Origin: Chitinophagaceae bacterium IBVUCB2
Lineage (GTDB): Bacteria; Bacteroidota; Bacteroidia; Chitinophagales; Chitinophagaceae
NCBI GenBank assembly: GCA_002127295.1
Contig: NFUV01000002.1
Coordinates: 1,116,001 to 1,180,000, forward strand
DNA: 64,000 nt
Direction of reading: 5' to 3'
This document shows positions 26,242 through 35,421 of this stretch, piece by piece. The position numbers and the translations under genes were made by a program. Under the pieces are notes generated by a model. That model saw only the letters and a program-made list of their open reading frames with translations, was not told the origin of the DNA and did not search any database. The first letter of the stretch is position 1. Every line of letters begins with the position of its first letter.

Positions 26242-27285
26242 ATGAACATGAAAAAATTCTTTCAAAAATTGACCAATTGGGAACTATGGAACTTTTATGT
26301 CCTGTATTTCCCTATTAGTCCTGTATGGTTATGGTATTGCCTGCGCAGCCGCTCCTTCTGGTATTTTAGTTCATCAAACCCTACGCTTACTTTTGGTGGT
26401 TTTGAAGGGGAAGGAAAAAAAGAAATGTATGATCAATTGCCCCCACATACTTACCCCAATACCATTTATATAATGCATGATTGGGATTTTGCTGAAGTGA
26501 AAAGAAAAATTGAAGAGGCAGGATTTAAATTTCCATTTGTTGTTAAGCCGGATATTGGGATGAAAGGAATTTTATTCCGTAAAATTGATACGGAGGAACA
26601 ATTAATAAAATACCACGAACGTATTCCCGTTGAATACATCGTTCAGGGTTTAATAGAACTACCGGTTGAAGTAAGCGTATTTTATTATCGCTTTCCCTGG
26701 GAGCAAAAAGGAGTGGTAAGCGGTTTTATAGATAAGGAATTGTTACAGGTTAAGGGAAATGGACAGTCTACATTGAAAGAGCTGGTGGCCGAACATCCAA
26801 GAGCAAAATTCAGAATGGAGGAAATGGAACATCGCCATGGTCATCGTTTTGACCGGGTATTACCTGCCGGAGAAATTTTTTATTTATCCTACGCCGGTAA
26901 TCACAACAGGGGGGCTCATTTTACCAACCTGCATATGGAAATTGACGAAAGCCTGCATAAAGTGTTCGATGAACTCAGCCATTATACTGATAAGTTTTAT
27001 TATGGACGCTATGATATAAAAACTACTTCCATCGAAGATCTAAAACAAGGAAAAAACTTTCAGATTTTGGAGTTCAATGGTTGTGGTGCTGAGCCTAATC
27101 ATATTTATGACTGTGGTATGAGTATCTGGAAAGCATATGGCGTTATTCTCCATCACTGGAAAGTGTTATACAAGATAAGCCGGTATAATCATAAAAATGG
27201 TACTCCTTACTGGTCCTTTAAAAAAGGATATGATTTTCTTCGGCAATCCAGCCGGCATTTTAAAATGTTGGAGAAATATGACTAG
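26242..27285 (+). CDS. ATP-grasp family protein
   Basis: About 347 residues from the ATG at 26242. After a tryptophan/tyrosine-rich N-terminal segment (WELWNFYVLYFPISPVWLWY) comes an ATP-grasp-like core: FPFVVKPDIGMKGILF carries the phosphate-binding lysine and glycine-rich loop, VQGLIELPVEVSVFYYR the middle strand, and FQILEFNGCGAEPNHIYD the metal-binding Glu/Asn pair. This resembles D-alanine-D-alanine ligase-type carboxylate-amine ligases; the substrate cannot be told. The Crp/Fnr gene follows after 32 bases and may be cotranscribed. Confidence 0.72.
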   Translation: MNMKKFFQKLTNWELWNFYVLYFPISPVWLWYCLRSRSFWYFSSSNPTLTFGGFEGEGKKEMYDQLPPHTYPNTIYIMHDWDFAEVKRKIEEAGFKFPFVVKPDIGMKGILFRKIDTEEQLIKYHERIPVEYIVQGLIELPVEVSVFYYRFPWEQKGVVSGFIDKELLQVKGNGQSTLKELVAEHPRAKFRMEEMEHRHGHRFDRVLPAGEIFYLSYAGNHNRGAHFTNLHMEIDESLHKVFDELSHYTDKFYYGRYDIKTTSIEDLKQGKNFQILEFNGCGAEPNHIYDCGMSIWKAYGVILHHWKVLYKISRYNHKNGTPYWSFKKGYDFLRQSSRHFKMLEKYD

Positions 27286-27317
27286 GATTTTACGAACTTA
27301 CATTCTCAATTGCTACT

Positions 27318-28019
27318 ATGCCCGCTGACGAAAAAATGGTAATGCTGCGTAATTACGATCTCTGGTGTGAGATGAGTGACGAAGAGTATGAAGCATTGAA
27401 CGTATCTCATCATTTCATAGTTGCGAAAAAAGGGGATTATATTTATTTCGACTCACACCACCTCAACAAACTCTACTTTGTAAAAGATGGTTATATTAAA
27501 ATTGGGTACATCGATGAGAATGGAGACGAAATAATTAAAGAGATCATTAAGGAAGGAGAAATATTCGGACAGTTTGCATTGGAACGGAATAACCTGAATG
27601 GAGAATTTGCCCGTGCCTACAAAGGCAATGTAAGCCTCTGCGCCTTTAATATCGAAGATTTTGAAAAGCTGCTCACAAAAAAACCTTCGCTGGCCATAAA
27701 GTATACCAAGCAAATGGGAGAGAAGCTTCGCCGGGCGGAGTTCCGTTTGGTAAATATGCTGAATAAAGATGTCCGCTCAAGGTTACTTGCATTTTTTTAT
27801 AACCTGGCAAGGATGGATGGATGTAATGCATCTTCGGTTTCTTATTCGATGGAGAATTTTCTTACACATGATGATATAGCCAAGCTGATTGGAAGTGCCA
27901 GGCAAACGGTAACGACTTTTATCAATCAATTGGAAGAGGAGGGACTGGTGAAAATTACAAGAAAAAAAATTACGTTGCCGGATGTTAAAAAAATTGAGAA
28001 ACTGGTAATTGTTACCTGA
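27318..28019 (+). CDS. Crp/Fnr family transcriptional regulator
   Basis: A 233-residue regulator. Residues 25-120 form a cyclic-nucleotide-binding-like beta roll (KKGDYIYF, LYFVKDGYIKIGYIDENGDE, GEIFGQFAL). A long helix (residues 122-150) joins it to a winged helix-turn-helix with the recognition pattern THDDIAKLIGSARQTVTTFINQLEEEGLVKI. There is no N-terminal FNR-type cysteine cluster, so oxygen sensing by Fe-S is unlikely; the effector is unknown. Encoded right behind the ATP-grasp gene. Confidence 0.88.
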   Translation: MPADEKMVMLRNYDLWCEMSDEEYEALNVSHHFIVAKKGDYIYFDSHHLNKLYFVKDGYIKIGYIDENGDEIIKEIIKEGEIFGQFALERNNLNGEFARAYKGNVSLCAFNIEDFEKLLTKKPSLAIKYTKQMGEKLRRAEFRLVNMLNKDVRSRLLAFFYNLARMDGCNASSVSYSMENFLTHDDIAKLIGSARQTVTTFINQLEEEGLVKITRKKITLPDVKKIEKLVIVT

Positions 28020-28062
28020 GCGGTACAAGATTTTCCTCACACAGACTTCGTATTTTCGCTGT

Positions 28063-28803
28063 ATGCACCCCTTGCTAAAAATTTTTTTAACTGGCATGCT
28101 GGTCAGTTTTATCGGTTCATTACCGTTAGGAACGCTGAATATTGCGGCCATGCAGATTTCAATTTCTGATGGTGTTACAGGGGCTTTGTTGTTTTCAATG
28201 GGTTCACTGCTGGCAGAAATTATTTATGTGCGCCTGTCCCTTGTAGCAATGGATTGGATTCGTAAGCAGGAGAAAATATTAAAAATACTAGAGTGGATTA
28301 CTTTGTTAATTGTTGTTGCGCTGGCTGCGGCTAGTTTCTATGCAGCGTTACATCCGTCACAGAAAGATAATGTGATATTAAGCAGCAATCTTCCTAAGTT
28401 TTTATTGGGTTTTACTATGAGTGCCTTAAATCCAGTGCAGATACCTTTTTGGTTTGGATGGAGTACTGTTTTATTCACGAAGAAAATTTTACTACCCCGT
28501 AATGATCATTATAACATTTATATCATTGGAATAGGCCTGGGTACATTTGCGGGTAACCTTATTTTTATTTTCGGAGGTCGTCTTATTGCCGATAAGATCA
28601 ACAATAACCAGCATGTTCTCAACTGGGTTATCGGCAGCATATTCGCCATTACGGCATTGATACAGGTATGGAGAATGGTAAAGAAAAAAGATGCAGCTCA
28701 TAAAATAGAACATCCCGAAGAAATGACAGAAAAAATTGAAGAACAGATGGAGAAAATCGAAGAGGGGCTAGATAAAATTTCACAAAAAGATGAAAAAGAT
28801 TAG
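28063..28803 (+). CDS. LysE family translocator
   Basis: About 246 residues from the ATG at 28063. Six hydrophobic segments are visible, beginning IFLTGMLVSFIGSLPLGTLNIAAMQISISDG, whose PLGTLNIAAMQ region corresponds to the conserved PGP-type motif of LysE/RhtB amino-acid exporters. A further family feature is the long hydrophobic hairpin around FLLGFTMSALNPVQIPFWFGW. The C-terminal 35 residues form an acidic, Glu/Lys-rich coiled-coil-like tail. The upstream in-frame TTG at 28009 overlaps the regulator gene and adds no sensible residues. Export substrate unknown. Confidence 0.78.
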   Translation: MHPLLKIFLTGMLVSFIGSLPLGTLNIAAMQISISDGVTGALLFSMGSLLAEIIYVRLSLVAMDWIRKQEKILKILEWITLLIVVALAAASFYAALHPSQKDNVILSSNLPKFLLGFTMSALNPVQIPFWFGWSTVLFTKKILLPRNDHYNIYIIGIGLGTFAGNLIFIFGGRLIADKINNNQHVLNWVIGSIFAITALIQVWRMVKKKDAAHKIEHPEEMTEKIEEQMEKIEEGLDKISQKDEKD

Positions 28804-28805
28804 CA

Positions 28806-29336
28806 TTACCTCTTGATTCTATATCCCGCCGACAAAGAAGGGATGATGCGGCCCCCATCATCTTCATTCAAAGAATTATAGTCTTTACTCATTTTCTTTG
28901 TGTACCCATAACCGATAGCAGGGGCGGCGTAAAAGCGTTTGGCAAATATAAGATGGTATCCAACTTCTGCCCAGGGTGTAATTAATAAACTGTTGTTGGT
29001 GGTTTGTCCTTCAAAATTTTCCAATGAAAATAAAATTCTTGCCCCGGCAAAAGGACTGTTGCCATTTAATTTATTGCTAAATGCATAGCGATAGCCAAAA
29101 TAAACTCCAAAGCCTCTTGATACGGAGTATGCTTTTTTTGAAGCCAGCTGATAAGTAATGCCGGCGCTGTAACTTGATTTGTTATTAAATGATTCGCCCC
29201 TGATAGCAGCCTTGGCACTATTATATCCTTTGCCAATAGGTCTTAAATATTCTGCGCCGAGCTCAAAGGGGTTTTGTGCATTACTACCGGAAGAAAAAAG
29301 CAAAGCAGCTACTACAAAAAGAAAAAGCTTATTCAT
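28806..29336 (-). CDS. Predicted outer-membrane beta-barrel protein, small
   Basis: A 176-residue protein with a clear signal peptide (LFLFVVAALLFSSGSNAQ) and a mature part rich in alternating aromatic strands and glycines (YSAGITYQLA, GFGVYFGYRYAF, AEVGYHLIFAKRFYAAPAIGYGYT, SLSAGYRIKR). The closing strand ends in a basic residue rather than phenylalanine. This fits a small eight-stranded outer-membrane barrel. No specific family is recognised. Convergent with the LysE gene, two bases apart. Confidence 0.62.
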   Translation of the reverse strand: MNKLFLFVVAALLFSSGSNAQNPFELGAEYLRPIGKGYNSAKAAIRGESFNNKSSYSAGITYQLASKKAYSVSRGFGVYFGYRYAFSNKLNGNSPFAGARILFSLENFEGQTTNNSLLITPWAEVGYHLIFAKRFYAAPAIGYGYTKKMSKDYNSLNEDDGGRIIPSLSAGYRIKR

Positions 29337-29381
29337 AATTTGTAAAAGGTTTTTGAGAACAGCAGTTGAAGTACTTAATTA

Positions 29382-30707
29382 CTACTTCATTTCTTCCGCC
29401 CATTTATCCCGTTCATCGGGGCTAAACTTCCACGGCGCAAAATTGTTCTCCACGTTACTGAACATAACGGCCCATTCCTGTGGACTATTGCTTTCCTCCA
29501 TCACTAAATAGCGGCGTAGCTCTAAAATAATATCCAGCGGGTTAATGCTAACAGGACATTCCTGCACACAGGCATTGCAGGTGGTGCAGGCACGAAGTTC
29601 TTCTACAGAAATATAATCATGCAGTAACGATTTGCCATCGTCTTTAAACTCACCATTCTTATTAATATTTTTACCTATTTCTTCTGCTCTGTCCCGGGTG
29701 TCCATCATGATCTTTCTTGGCGAAAGCAATTTGCCGGTTTGATTGGCAGGGCAGGCGGCAGAACATCTTCCGCATTCTGTACAGCTATAGGCATCCATCA
29801 GGCTTTTCCAGCTGAGGTCGGTGATATCTTTTGCTCCAAATTTTTGTGGGGCTGCGGCTTGTTCACCTGTTGGGGCCAACTCCGGTTGCATAGCATACAG
29901 CACTTCATTTTGTATGGATTTCATATTATCCATCTCACCCATTGGCTGTAGTTTGGCGTACCAGGCATTGGGGAAGGCCAAAACAATATGCAAATGTTTT
30001 GAGTAAGGTAAATAATTAAGGAAAGCAAAAATGCCAACAATATGCAGCCACCAGCTTATTCGTTCTATCATCTCCAACCCGCTGTTGCTTATACCATTTA
30101 ATACAGGCTGTAAATATTGAGAAATAATAAAATTTCCTGTAGGATGTGCTGCATAATGTTCAACCCCTCTGGACTGTAGTAAGGTATCACTTGCATTGAG
30201 CAACAGAAACAGCGACATTAAAATAATTTCTATAAAAAGTATATAATTAGCATCGCTTCTTGGCCATCCATTTAAATCTTTGCTGATAAAACGTTTTAGT
30301 TTTATGATATTTCTGCGAACAAGAAAAATTATAACTGACACCAATACCAGCAGAGCCAGCACTTCAAAACTATTGATCAAAAAAGTATAAAAGCTCCCCA
30401 GTACCGGGGCAAACATGCGGTGAGTGCCGAAAATCCCATCCAGCACAATTTCTAATACTTCTATGTTGATAATAACGAAACCTGCGTACACAAAAAAGTG
30501 TAATACAGCTACCAAAGGATTACGAAACATTTTCTTTTGTCCGAAAGCAAGCAATAGTAAATTTTTCCACCGCTGTGGTTTGTTATCGCTGATGTCTTCA
30601 TCCCTGCCGAGTTTAATATTGCGGCTGATCTCTTTTACTTTCCTGGTGAAGAACCAGATAGAAATACCACTGATGAGGATAAACAGTATTTGTTGTACAA
30701 GCTGCAT
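29382..30707 (-). CDS. Membrane-bound (Fe-S) oxidoreductase, 2x[4Fe-4S], HdrE/NarI-like N-terminus
   Basis: A 441-residue protein. The N-terminal half has about six transmembrane helices with a nitrate-reductase-gamma-like layout. The C-terminal half is a ferredoxin-like module with CTECGRCSAACPANQTGK and CTTCNACVQECPVSINP binding two 4Fe-4S clusters. This architecture matches membrane heterodisulfide-reductase-like proteins that move electrons to or from quinones. The obvious partner is the CCG-domain protein at 24788-25567. Physiological donor unknown; in other bacteria related modules serve glycolate, lactate or acyl-CoA oxidation. Confidence 0.83.
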   Translation of the reverse strand: MQLVQQILFILISGISIWFFTRKVKEISRNIKLGRDEDISDNKPQRWKNLLLLAFGQKKMFRNPLVAVLHFFVYAGFVIINIEVLEIVLDGIFGTHRMFAPVLGSFYTFLINSFEVLALLVLVSVIIFLVRRNIIKLKRFISKDLNGWPRSDANYILFIEIILMSLFLLLNASDTLLQSRGVEHYAAHPTGNFIISQYLQPVLNGISNSGLEMIERISWWLHIVGIFAFLNYLPYSKHLHIVLAFPNAWYAKLQPMGEMDNMKSIQNEVLYAMQPELAPTGEQAAAPQKFGAKDITDLSWKSLMDAYSCTECGRCSAACPANQTGKLLSPRKIMMDTRDRAEEIGKNINKNGEFKDDGKSLLHDYISVEELRACTTCNACVQECPVSINPLDIILELRRYLVMEESNSPQEWAVMFSNVENNFAPWKFSPDERDKWAEEMK

Positions 30708-30753
30708 AGAAATGAATTACAGCTGCTAATTTAGGCAATGTTAGGCTAAGGAA

Positions 30754-31929
30754 TCAGAAAGAAATGGCATTTACTTTCAGCTTACCATTTGATAATTCCA
30801 GTGACGGAGCAGGAAATTTAAAGGCACTTAATACTGTAAACAAAAACTTCAACCCTTTTTTGTTGGTTTTTATTTTCGTGAGGTCAATGTCCGGAGATAA
30901 ATACCATTGTCGATAACGTTTAATATCTGGCCTGCTGAAAATAATATTTCCATTATCATCTTTACCGATGTTCTCTGTGCCGCCAAACAATCCTTCTGCG
31001 CCATAGCCAACGGACACCGATAACCAATCCGGCAGGTTAGAGTTTTTAAAGAATGGTTTTAAGTTAATACTTGCCCAATAGGTTTGCCCATTATAATCTT
31101 TTAATAATCTTTCTGCGCTGCTATTGCCAAACAATTTATTGCTTCGTTGGTTTAATTGCGGGTCGCTATAACTTTTTCGATGAAAAGAAAATTTCAGTTT
31201 AATACGTTGTTCATCCCAGGCAAGTTCCTGTGCTACTAAGGCGCCACTGCCTAATATATTGGCACCAAAATCTCCCCAACTCCAGCCCCAGCCTTCACTA
31301 AACCCATCGAGTACTTCAATGGCGGTTTGATACATAGCCCCACTCATGCCGCCGATCCAGATCCTTTTTTTTCTGTCTATGCCTGTCCATCGCCACATTT
31401 CCATACTGGCACGGCTTTCTATATAAGCACTGTAAACATGGCCCACTTTATCCACTTGTTTCCATTCCGGCCAATCGTTGAATGTGTGAAAACTTGTTTG
31501 CTCGTATTGACTGTACCAGGTAGTAGAAAGAGCAACCATAATGCCGCTATAGGCAACAACATTTGCACCGGCTACAAACCAAGTTCTTCTTTTAATTTTT
31601 TGTTTTTCTTTAAGCAAAGCTGCAGAGTCAAATCGGAAACTATATTTGTCTGTTAAAGAATCTACTGCTATATGTGTATAACGAGCACTTTGTAACTGGG
31701 AATAACTAAGTTCTGCGATACGGGCATTCCGCATTTCTTGCATTTCTAGCATTATACTTGGCAAATTCTTTTTAAAGCGTTCATAATTGAGCTGTCTTCT
31801 TACGATTGTATCCTGCGAAAAACATATATTAGAAAGAAATAGGGTTGCCAGCAAAGTGGTGAGTAATGTTCTGAACGATGAACGGTGCGACGCAACGAAA
31901 GCCGATAGTAGTAATGACGATGACCTCAT
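30754..31929 (-). CDS. DUF2279 (YfiM-like) family protein
   Basis: About 391 residues from the ATG at 31929. A signal-like N-terminal segment (LLTTLLATLFLSNICFSQ) is followed by a helical region and a transmembrane-like stretch (TWFVAGANVVAYSGIMVALSTTWY). The block VDKVGHVYSAY, GGMSGAMYQTAIEVLDGFSEGWGWSWGDFGANILGSG is the DUF2279 signature, including the conserved HxxSAY and DGFSEGWGWS elements. The C-terminal third looks like beta strands. The family is predicted to be envelope-located; function unknown. Confidence 0.78.
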   Translation of the reverse strand: MRSSSLLLSAFVASHRSSFRTLLTTLLATLFLSNICFSQDTIVRRQLNYERFKKNLPSIMLEMQEMRNARIAELSYSQLQSARYTHIAVDSLTDKYSFRFDSAALLKEKQKIKRRTWFVAGANVVAYSGIMVALSTTWYSQYEQTSFHTFNDWPEWKQVDKVGHVYSAYIESRASMEMWRWTGIDRKKRIWIGGMSGAMYQTAIEVLDGFSEGWGWSWGDFGANILGSGALVAQELAWDEQRIKLKFSFHRKSYSDPQLNQRSNKLFGNSSAERLLKDYNGQTYWASINLKPFFKNSNLPDWLSVSVGYGAEGLFGGTENIGKDDNGNIIFSRPDIKRYRQWYLSPDIDLTKIKTNKKGLKFLFTVLSAFKFPAPSLELSNGKLKVNAISF

Positions 31930-31963
31930 AAAAAACAAATTTACGTTTCCTTACTCTTTTCAG

Positions 31964-31992
31964 TTTGAAAAAGGTAAAATTCAATAACTTTC
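31964..31992 (+). promoter_or_regulatory. Putative promoter of the phosphosugar mutase gene
   Basis: TTTG (31964-31967), 17 bases, then TAACTTTC (31985-31992), one mismatch from TAnnTTTG. The ATG lies 20 bases further on. Confidence 0.35.
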
Positions 31993-32012
31993 AAGCTTAA
32001 ACCGATTTAATT

Positions 32013-33734
32013 ATGGATGCTGCAATACAAGCTAAAGTGGATGCCTGGGTAAATGGAAGTTTTGATGAGGCTACGAAGGAAGAAATTAAAAAATTACAAG
32101 AGCAAAACCCGGGGGAACTGGCAGATGCTTTTTATAAAAATTTGGAATTTGGTACCGGTGGTCTTCGTGGAATAATGGGTGTGGGCACTAACCGTATGAA
32201 TAAATACACGGTGGGGATGGCTACGCAAGGCTATGCCAACTATTTAAAGCAATGTTTTCCTGCAGGTGTAAGTGTGGCCATTGCACATGATAGCCGTAAC
32301 AATAGCCGCTTCTTTGCTGAAACAACAGCGAATGTATTTGCGGCTAATGGAGTAAAAGTGTTTTTATTTGAAGCATTGCGGCCAACTCCTGAATTATCTT
32401 TTGCTATACGTCATTTAAAATGCCAGGGAGGAGTTGTGCTGACCGCTTCGCACAATCCGAAAGAATATAATGGATACAAAGCGTATTGGGATGATGGTTC
32501 GCAATTGGTACCGCCGCATGATAAAAATGTAATACTCGAAGTTGATAAAATAGCATCGGTAGATGATGTAAAATGGAGTGGCGGTGAAGCAAATATTATT
32601 CCGATAGAAAAAGAATTGGATGCGGCGTATAGAAAAATGGTAAAAGGATTGAGTGTTTATCCTGAAATTATCACTAAACACAGTGATATGAAGATCGTTT
32701 ACACTCCGATACATGGCACCGGCATTACGCTGTTACCTGATGTGCTGAAAGATTTTGGTTTTAATAATGTACACATTGTAGAAGAACAAAGTGTACCGGA
32801 TGGCAATTTTCCAACGGTGGTGTATCCTAACCCGGAAGAAAGTGAAGCGATGAGCCTGGGTTTACAATTGGCAGAAAAATTAGATGCTGATATTTTGAGC
32901 GGAACAGATCCGGATGCTGACCGGATTGCCATTGGCGTAAAAGACAGCAATGGTAAATGGGTATTGATGAATGGCAACCAGACAGCAGTGCTTGCGTTTA
33001 ATTATTTGATGGAAGCCCGCAAATCAAAAGGTATTGCACAGCCGAATGATATGGTGGTGACAACCATTGTTACAACCCCCATGATCGATGCGATCGCAAA
33101 AGGAAATGCAGTTAGTTGTTATAGAGTGCTGACAGGTTTTAAATGGATAGCTGAATTGATCCGCCAGAAAGAAGGAAAAGAAAATTATGTGATCGGTGGT
33201 GAAGAAAGTTTTGGTTTAATGATTGGCGATAAGATCCGTGACAAAGATGGTATTAGTGCCGTGGCTTTGCTTTGCGAAATGGCGGCCTATGAAAAAGATA
33301 AAGGACGCAGTCTTTATGAAAAGATGATCGATCTGTATGTGCAGTATGGTTTTTATAAGGAGCATCTTATTTCTATTACCAAAAAAGGAATGGATGGGCA
33401 GCAGCAGATCGCAGCCATGATGGAAGGCTATCGGAATAACCCGCTAAAAAATATCAATGGTAGTCCTGTGGTGAAATTGCTGGATTATGAATTACAAAAA
33501 GGTATTAATCCGCAAACAGGAGAGGAGTGGCCAATTGAATTGCCGAAATCGAATGTGTTACAATTTATTTTGGCAGATGGCAGCAGTATTTCTGCAAGAC
33601 CGAGTGGTACTGAGCCAAAGATCAAATTTTATTTTAGTGTGAATACCAAATTGAACAGCGCTGCTGAATTTGACACCACAAATAAGGAATTGGATGAAAA
33701 AATAAAGGCTGTGATTGCTGATTTGGATTTATAA
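32013..33734 (+). CDS. Phospho-sugar mutase (phosphoglucomutase / phosphomannomutase family)
   Basis: A 573-residue alpha-D-phosphohexomutase. The domain order is clear: GTGGLRGIMGVGTNRMN near the start, the phosphoserine loop TASHNPKEYNGYK (Ser146 is the phosphorylated residue), the metal loop GTDPDADR, the sugar-binding GGEESFG, and the phosphate-binding RPSGTEPKIKFY near the C-terminus. Length fits the PGM/PMM type common in Bacteroidota and in Bacillus PgcA. It interconverts hexose 1- and 6-phosphates for envelope glycans or storage polysaccharide. Sugar specificity (glucose versus mannose) cannot be settled from sequence. Confidence 0.93.
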   Translation: MDAAIQAKVDAWVNGSFDEATKEEIKKLQEQNPGELADAFYKNLEFGTGGLRGIMGVGTNRMNKYTVGMATQGYANYLKQCFPAGVSVAIAHDSRNNSRFFAETTANVFAANGVKVFLFEALRPTPELSFAIRHLKCQGGVVLTASHNPKEYNGYKAYWDDGSQLVPPHDKNVILEVDKIASVDDVKWSGGEANIIPIEKELDAAYRKMVKGLSVYPEIITKHSDMKIVYTPIHGTGITLLPDVLKDFGFNNVHIVEEQSVPDGNFPTVVYPNPEESEAMSLGLQLAEKLDADILSGTDPDADRIAIGVKDSNGKWVLMNGNQTAVLAFNYLMEARKSKGIAQPNDMVVTTIVTTPMIDAIAKGNAVSCYRVLTGFKWIAELIRQKEGKENYVIGGEESFGLMIGDKIRDKDGISAVALLCEMAAYEKDKGRSLYEKMIDLYVQYGFYKEHLISITKKGMDGQQQIAAMMEGYRNNPLKNINGSPVVKLLDYELQKGINPQTGEEWPIELPKSNVLQFILADGSSISARPSGTEPKIKFYFSVNTKLNSAAEFDTTNKELDEKIKAVIADLDL

Positions 33735-33745
33735 ACTTATCAGAT

Positions 33746-34603
33746 ATGCGACTATATACGTATTTAGAACTAAACGAACTGGCGCTTGCTAATAGTGCTG
33801 TAATGTCAAAATTCTCTTTTTTTGAGCATTTTGCATTAACACATGAGAACCTCAACTCATTATTACATTATTTTCATGAAAATGGATTTTCCAATATTAG
33901 TTCAGGGGGCGGGCTGGAATTTAGTAAAATGTTTGATGATTATGTTGAGATTAGAGCAACCCTTTCGAGAATTGCTGATGCGTATTATAGGTTTTTAATT
34001 AATTATACTTGGACAAATGTTTATTCATTAATCGCCAAAGAGAATAAAAATAATTTTTGCTTTATTACTAGAGTTGCCTTGTGTCTTTATTATCCAGATT
34101 TTAGAAATAAATTAATATCCGGTGACGATGCTGGTTTAATTATATCTTTATTAGCCTTAATTAATGAAAAGCAGGTCTACAATGATTCTATTTCACCTGG
34201 ATATAAATACATTAGATTGAAAGTTATTGATAAAATATATTCAAATCCAGATGACATTCATGAACAACCAATAGTCTTATGGGGAATTACTATAGCTGAA
34301 GACCCTATTGCTCTTTTAAGAGAAACATTTGATTCCAATAAAATGTATATAGATGACGAATCTAATTCATCCTTAACTGGATACTCTTTTGATCATTATA
34401 TAATTACGGACAACCCTGATCTTCTATTTTTAAGACCTGTAATTTTATATCCATCATTAAAAGAGTTGAAATGTCTATACTCCTTTAAGGAAATTGAAGT
34501 TTACGTTCATAAGATTTGGTCTGGTGATTATGAATCGGCAAACCAAAGTTGGGATAATTCAAAACTCTTTTGGCATTACACAGCTCAAACGGTTAGGAAA
34601 TAA
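33746..34603 (+). CDS. Hypothetical protein, AT-rich orphan
   Basis: A 285-residue soluble protein, no signal peptide, membrane segment or known motif that I recognise. It is rich in Asn, Ile, Tyr and Asp and looks mainly helical (YVEIRATLSRIADAYYRFLI). Codon use is clearly more AT-rich than in the flanking mutase and pcm genes, with many aat, aaa and ata codons, which hints at recent acquisition. It starts 11 bases after the mutase stop, but that need not mean a shared role. Confidence 0.6.
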   Translation: MRLYTYLELNELALANSAVMSKFSFFEHFALTHENLNSLLHYFHENGFSNISSGGGLEFSKMFDDYVEIRATLSRIADAYYRFLINYTWTNVYSLIAKENKNNFCFITRVALCLYYPDFRNKLISGDDAGLIISLLALINEKQVYNDSISPGYKYIRLKVIDKIYSNPDDIHEQPIVLWGITIAEDPIALLRETFDSNKMYIDDESNSSLTGYSFDHYIITDNPDLLFLRPVILYPSLKELKCLYSFKEIEVYVHKIWSGDYESANQSWDNSKLFWHYTAQTVRK

Positions 34604-34660
34604 ATTTTTTAGGCTTTCATTTTCAGTAATACGAAATTTAGTTCACATTTCACCCAACTT

Positions 34661-35317
34661 ATGAGACCAACCGACGATACCTACCGCCACGAGGCACTTC
34701 GCAGAAAATTAGTAAAGGAGATTCAATCCAAAGGCATTACTGATGAAAGAATTCTGGCTGTGATGTTGGATTTACCTCGCCATTATTTTTTAGATTCTGC
34801 ATTTGATGAAACAGCTTATGAAGACAAAGCTTTCCCTATTGGTGAGGGGCAAACTATTTCACAACCATATACAGTGGCTTACCAAACGCAGCTATTAGAG
34901 TTAAAGCCATATCAAAAAGTGTTGGAGATTGGAACGGGTAGTGCTTACCAAGCGGTAGTACTCGCAGAAATGGGAGTACAGGTTTATACCATCGAACGGC
35001 AAAAGAAATTGTTTGAGGCTAACAAAACCTTTGAGTTTTTAAAAAAATACAAATTCATCAAATTTTTTTATGGTGATGGCTACCGGGGTCTGCCTACCTA
35101 TGCCCCATTTGATAGAGTAATTATTACAGCCGCCGCTCCGGAGATTCCACAAAATTTAATTGACCAGTTAAAACCTGGCGGCATGATGGTAATTCCATTA
35201 GGTGCCGGTGATATGCAGCAAATGATGCGGATCACTAAATTGGAAAACGGTTCGTTGAAAGAAGAAGTGTTTGATTATTTTTCTTTTGTGCCGATGCTGG
35301 GCGGAAAAGAATCTTGA
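34661..35317 (+). CDS. pcm: Protein-L-isoaspartate O-methyltransferase
   Basis: A 218-residue class I SAM methyltransferase. The substrate loop GEGQTISQPYTVAYQTQLL and the SAM-binding motif VLEIGTGSAYQAVVLAEMG are both diagnostic of PCMT; FDRVIITAAAPEIPQNLIDQLKPGG is motif II/III. It methylates isoaspartyl residues to start repair of aged proteins. Length is normal. A weak hairpin (GGTTGAT/ATCAACC, 35322-35340) follows the stop. Confidence 0.94.
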   Translation: MRPTDDTYRHEALRRKLVKEIQSKGITDERILAVMLDLPRHYFLDSAFDETAYEDKAFPIGEGQTISQPYTVAYQTQLLELKPYQKVLEIGTGSAYQAVVLAEMGVQVYTIERQKKLFEANKTFEFLKKYKFIKFFYGDGYRGLPTYAPFDRVIITAAAPEIPQNLIDQLKPGGMMVIPLGAGDMQQMMRITKLENGSLKEEVFDYFSFVPMLGGKES

Positions 35318-35321
35318 TAGG

Positions 35322-35344
35322 GGTTGATTTACTATCAACCTATT
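35322..35344 (+). terminator. Possible weak terminator after pcm
   Basis: Seven-base-pair stem GGTTGAT (35322-35328) with ATCAACC (35334-35340) and loop TTACT, just after the pcm stop. The following T-tract is poor (TATTTC), so termination efficiency is doubtful. Confidence 0.35.
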
Positions 35345-35421
35345 TCAGTCAAAACACTAAAAAATAGATTTTTTATTTGGTTTGGATTGAGTTCATCTTA
35401 CCTACATAGCCTTGTATGCTG

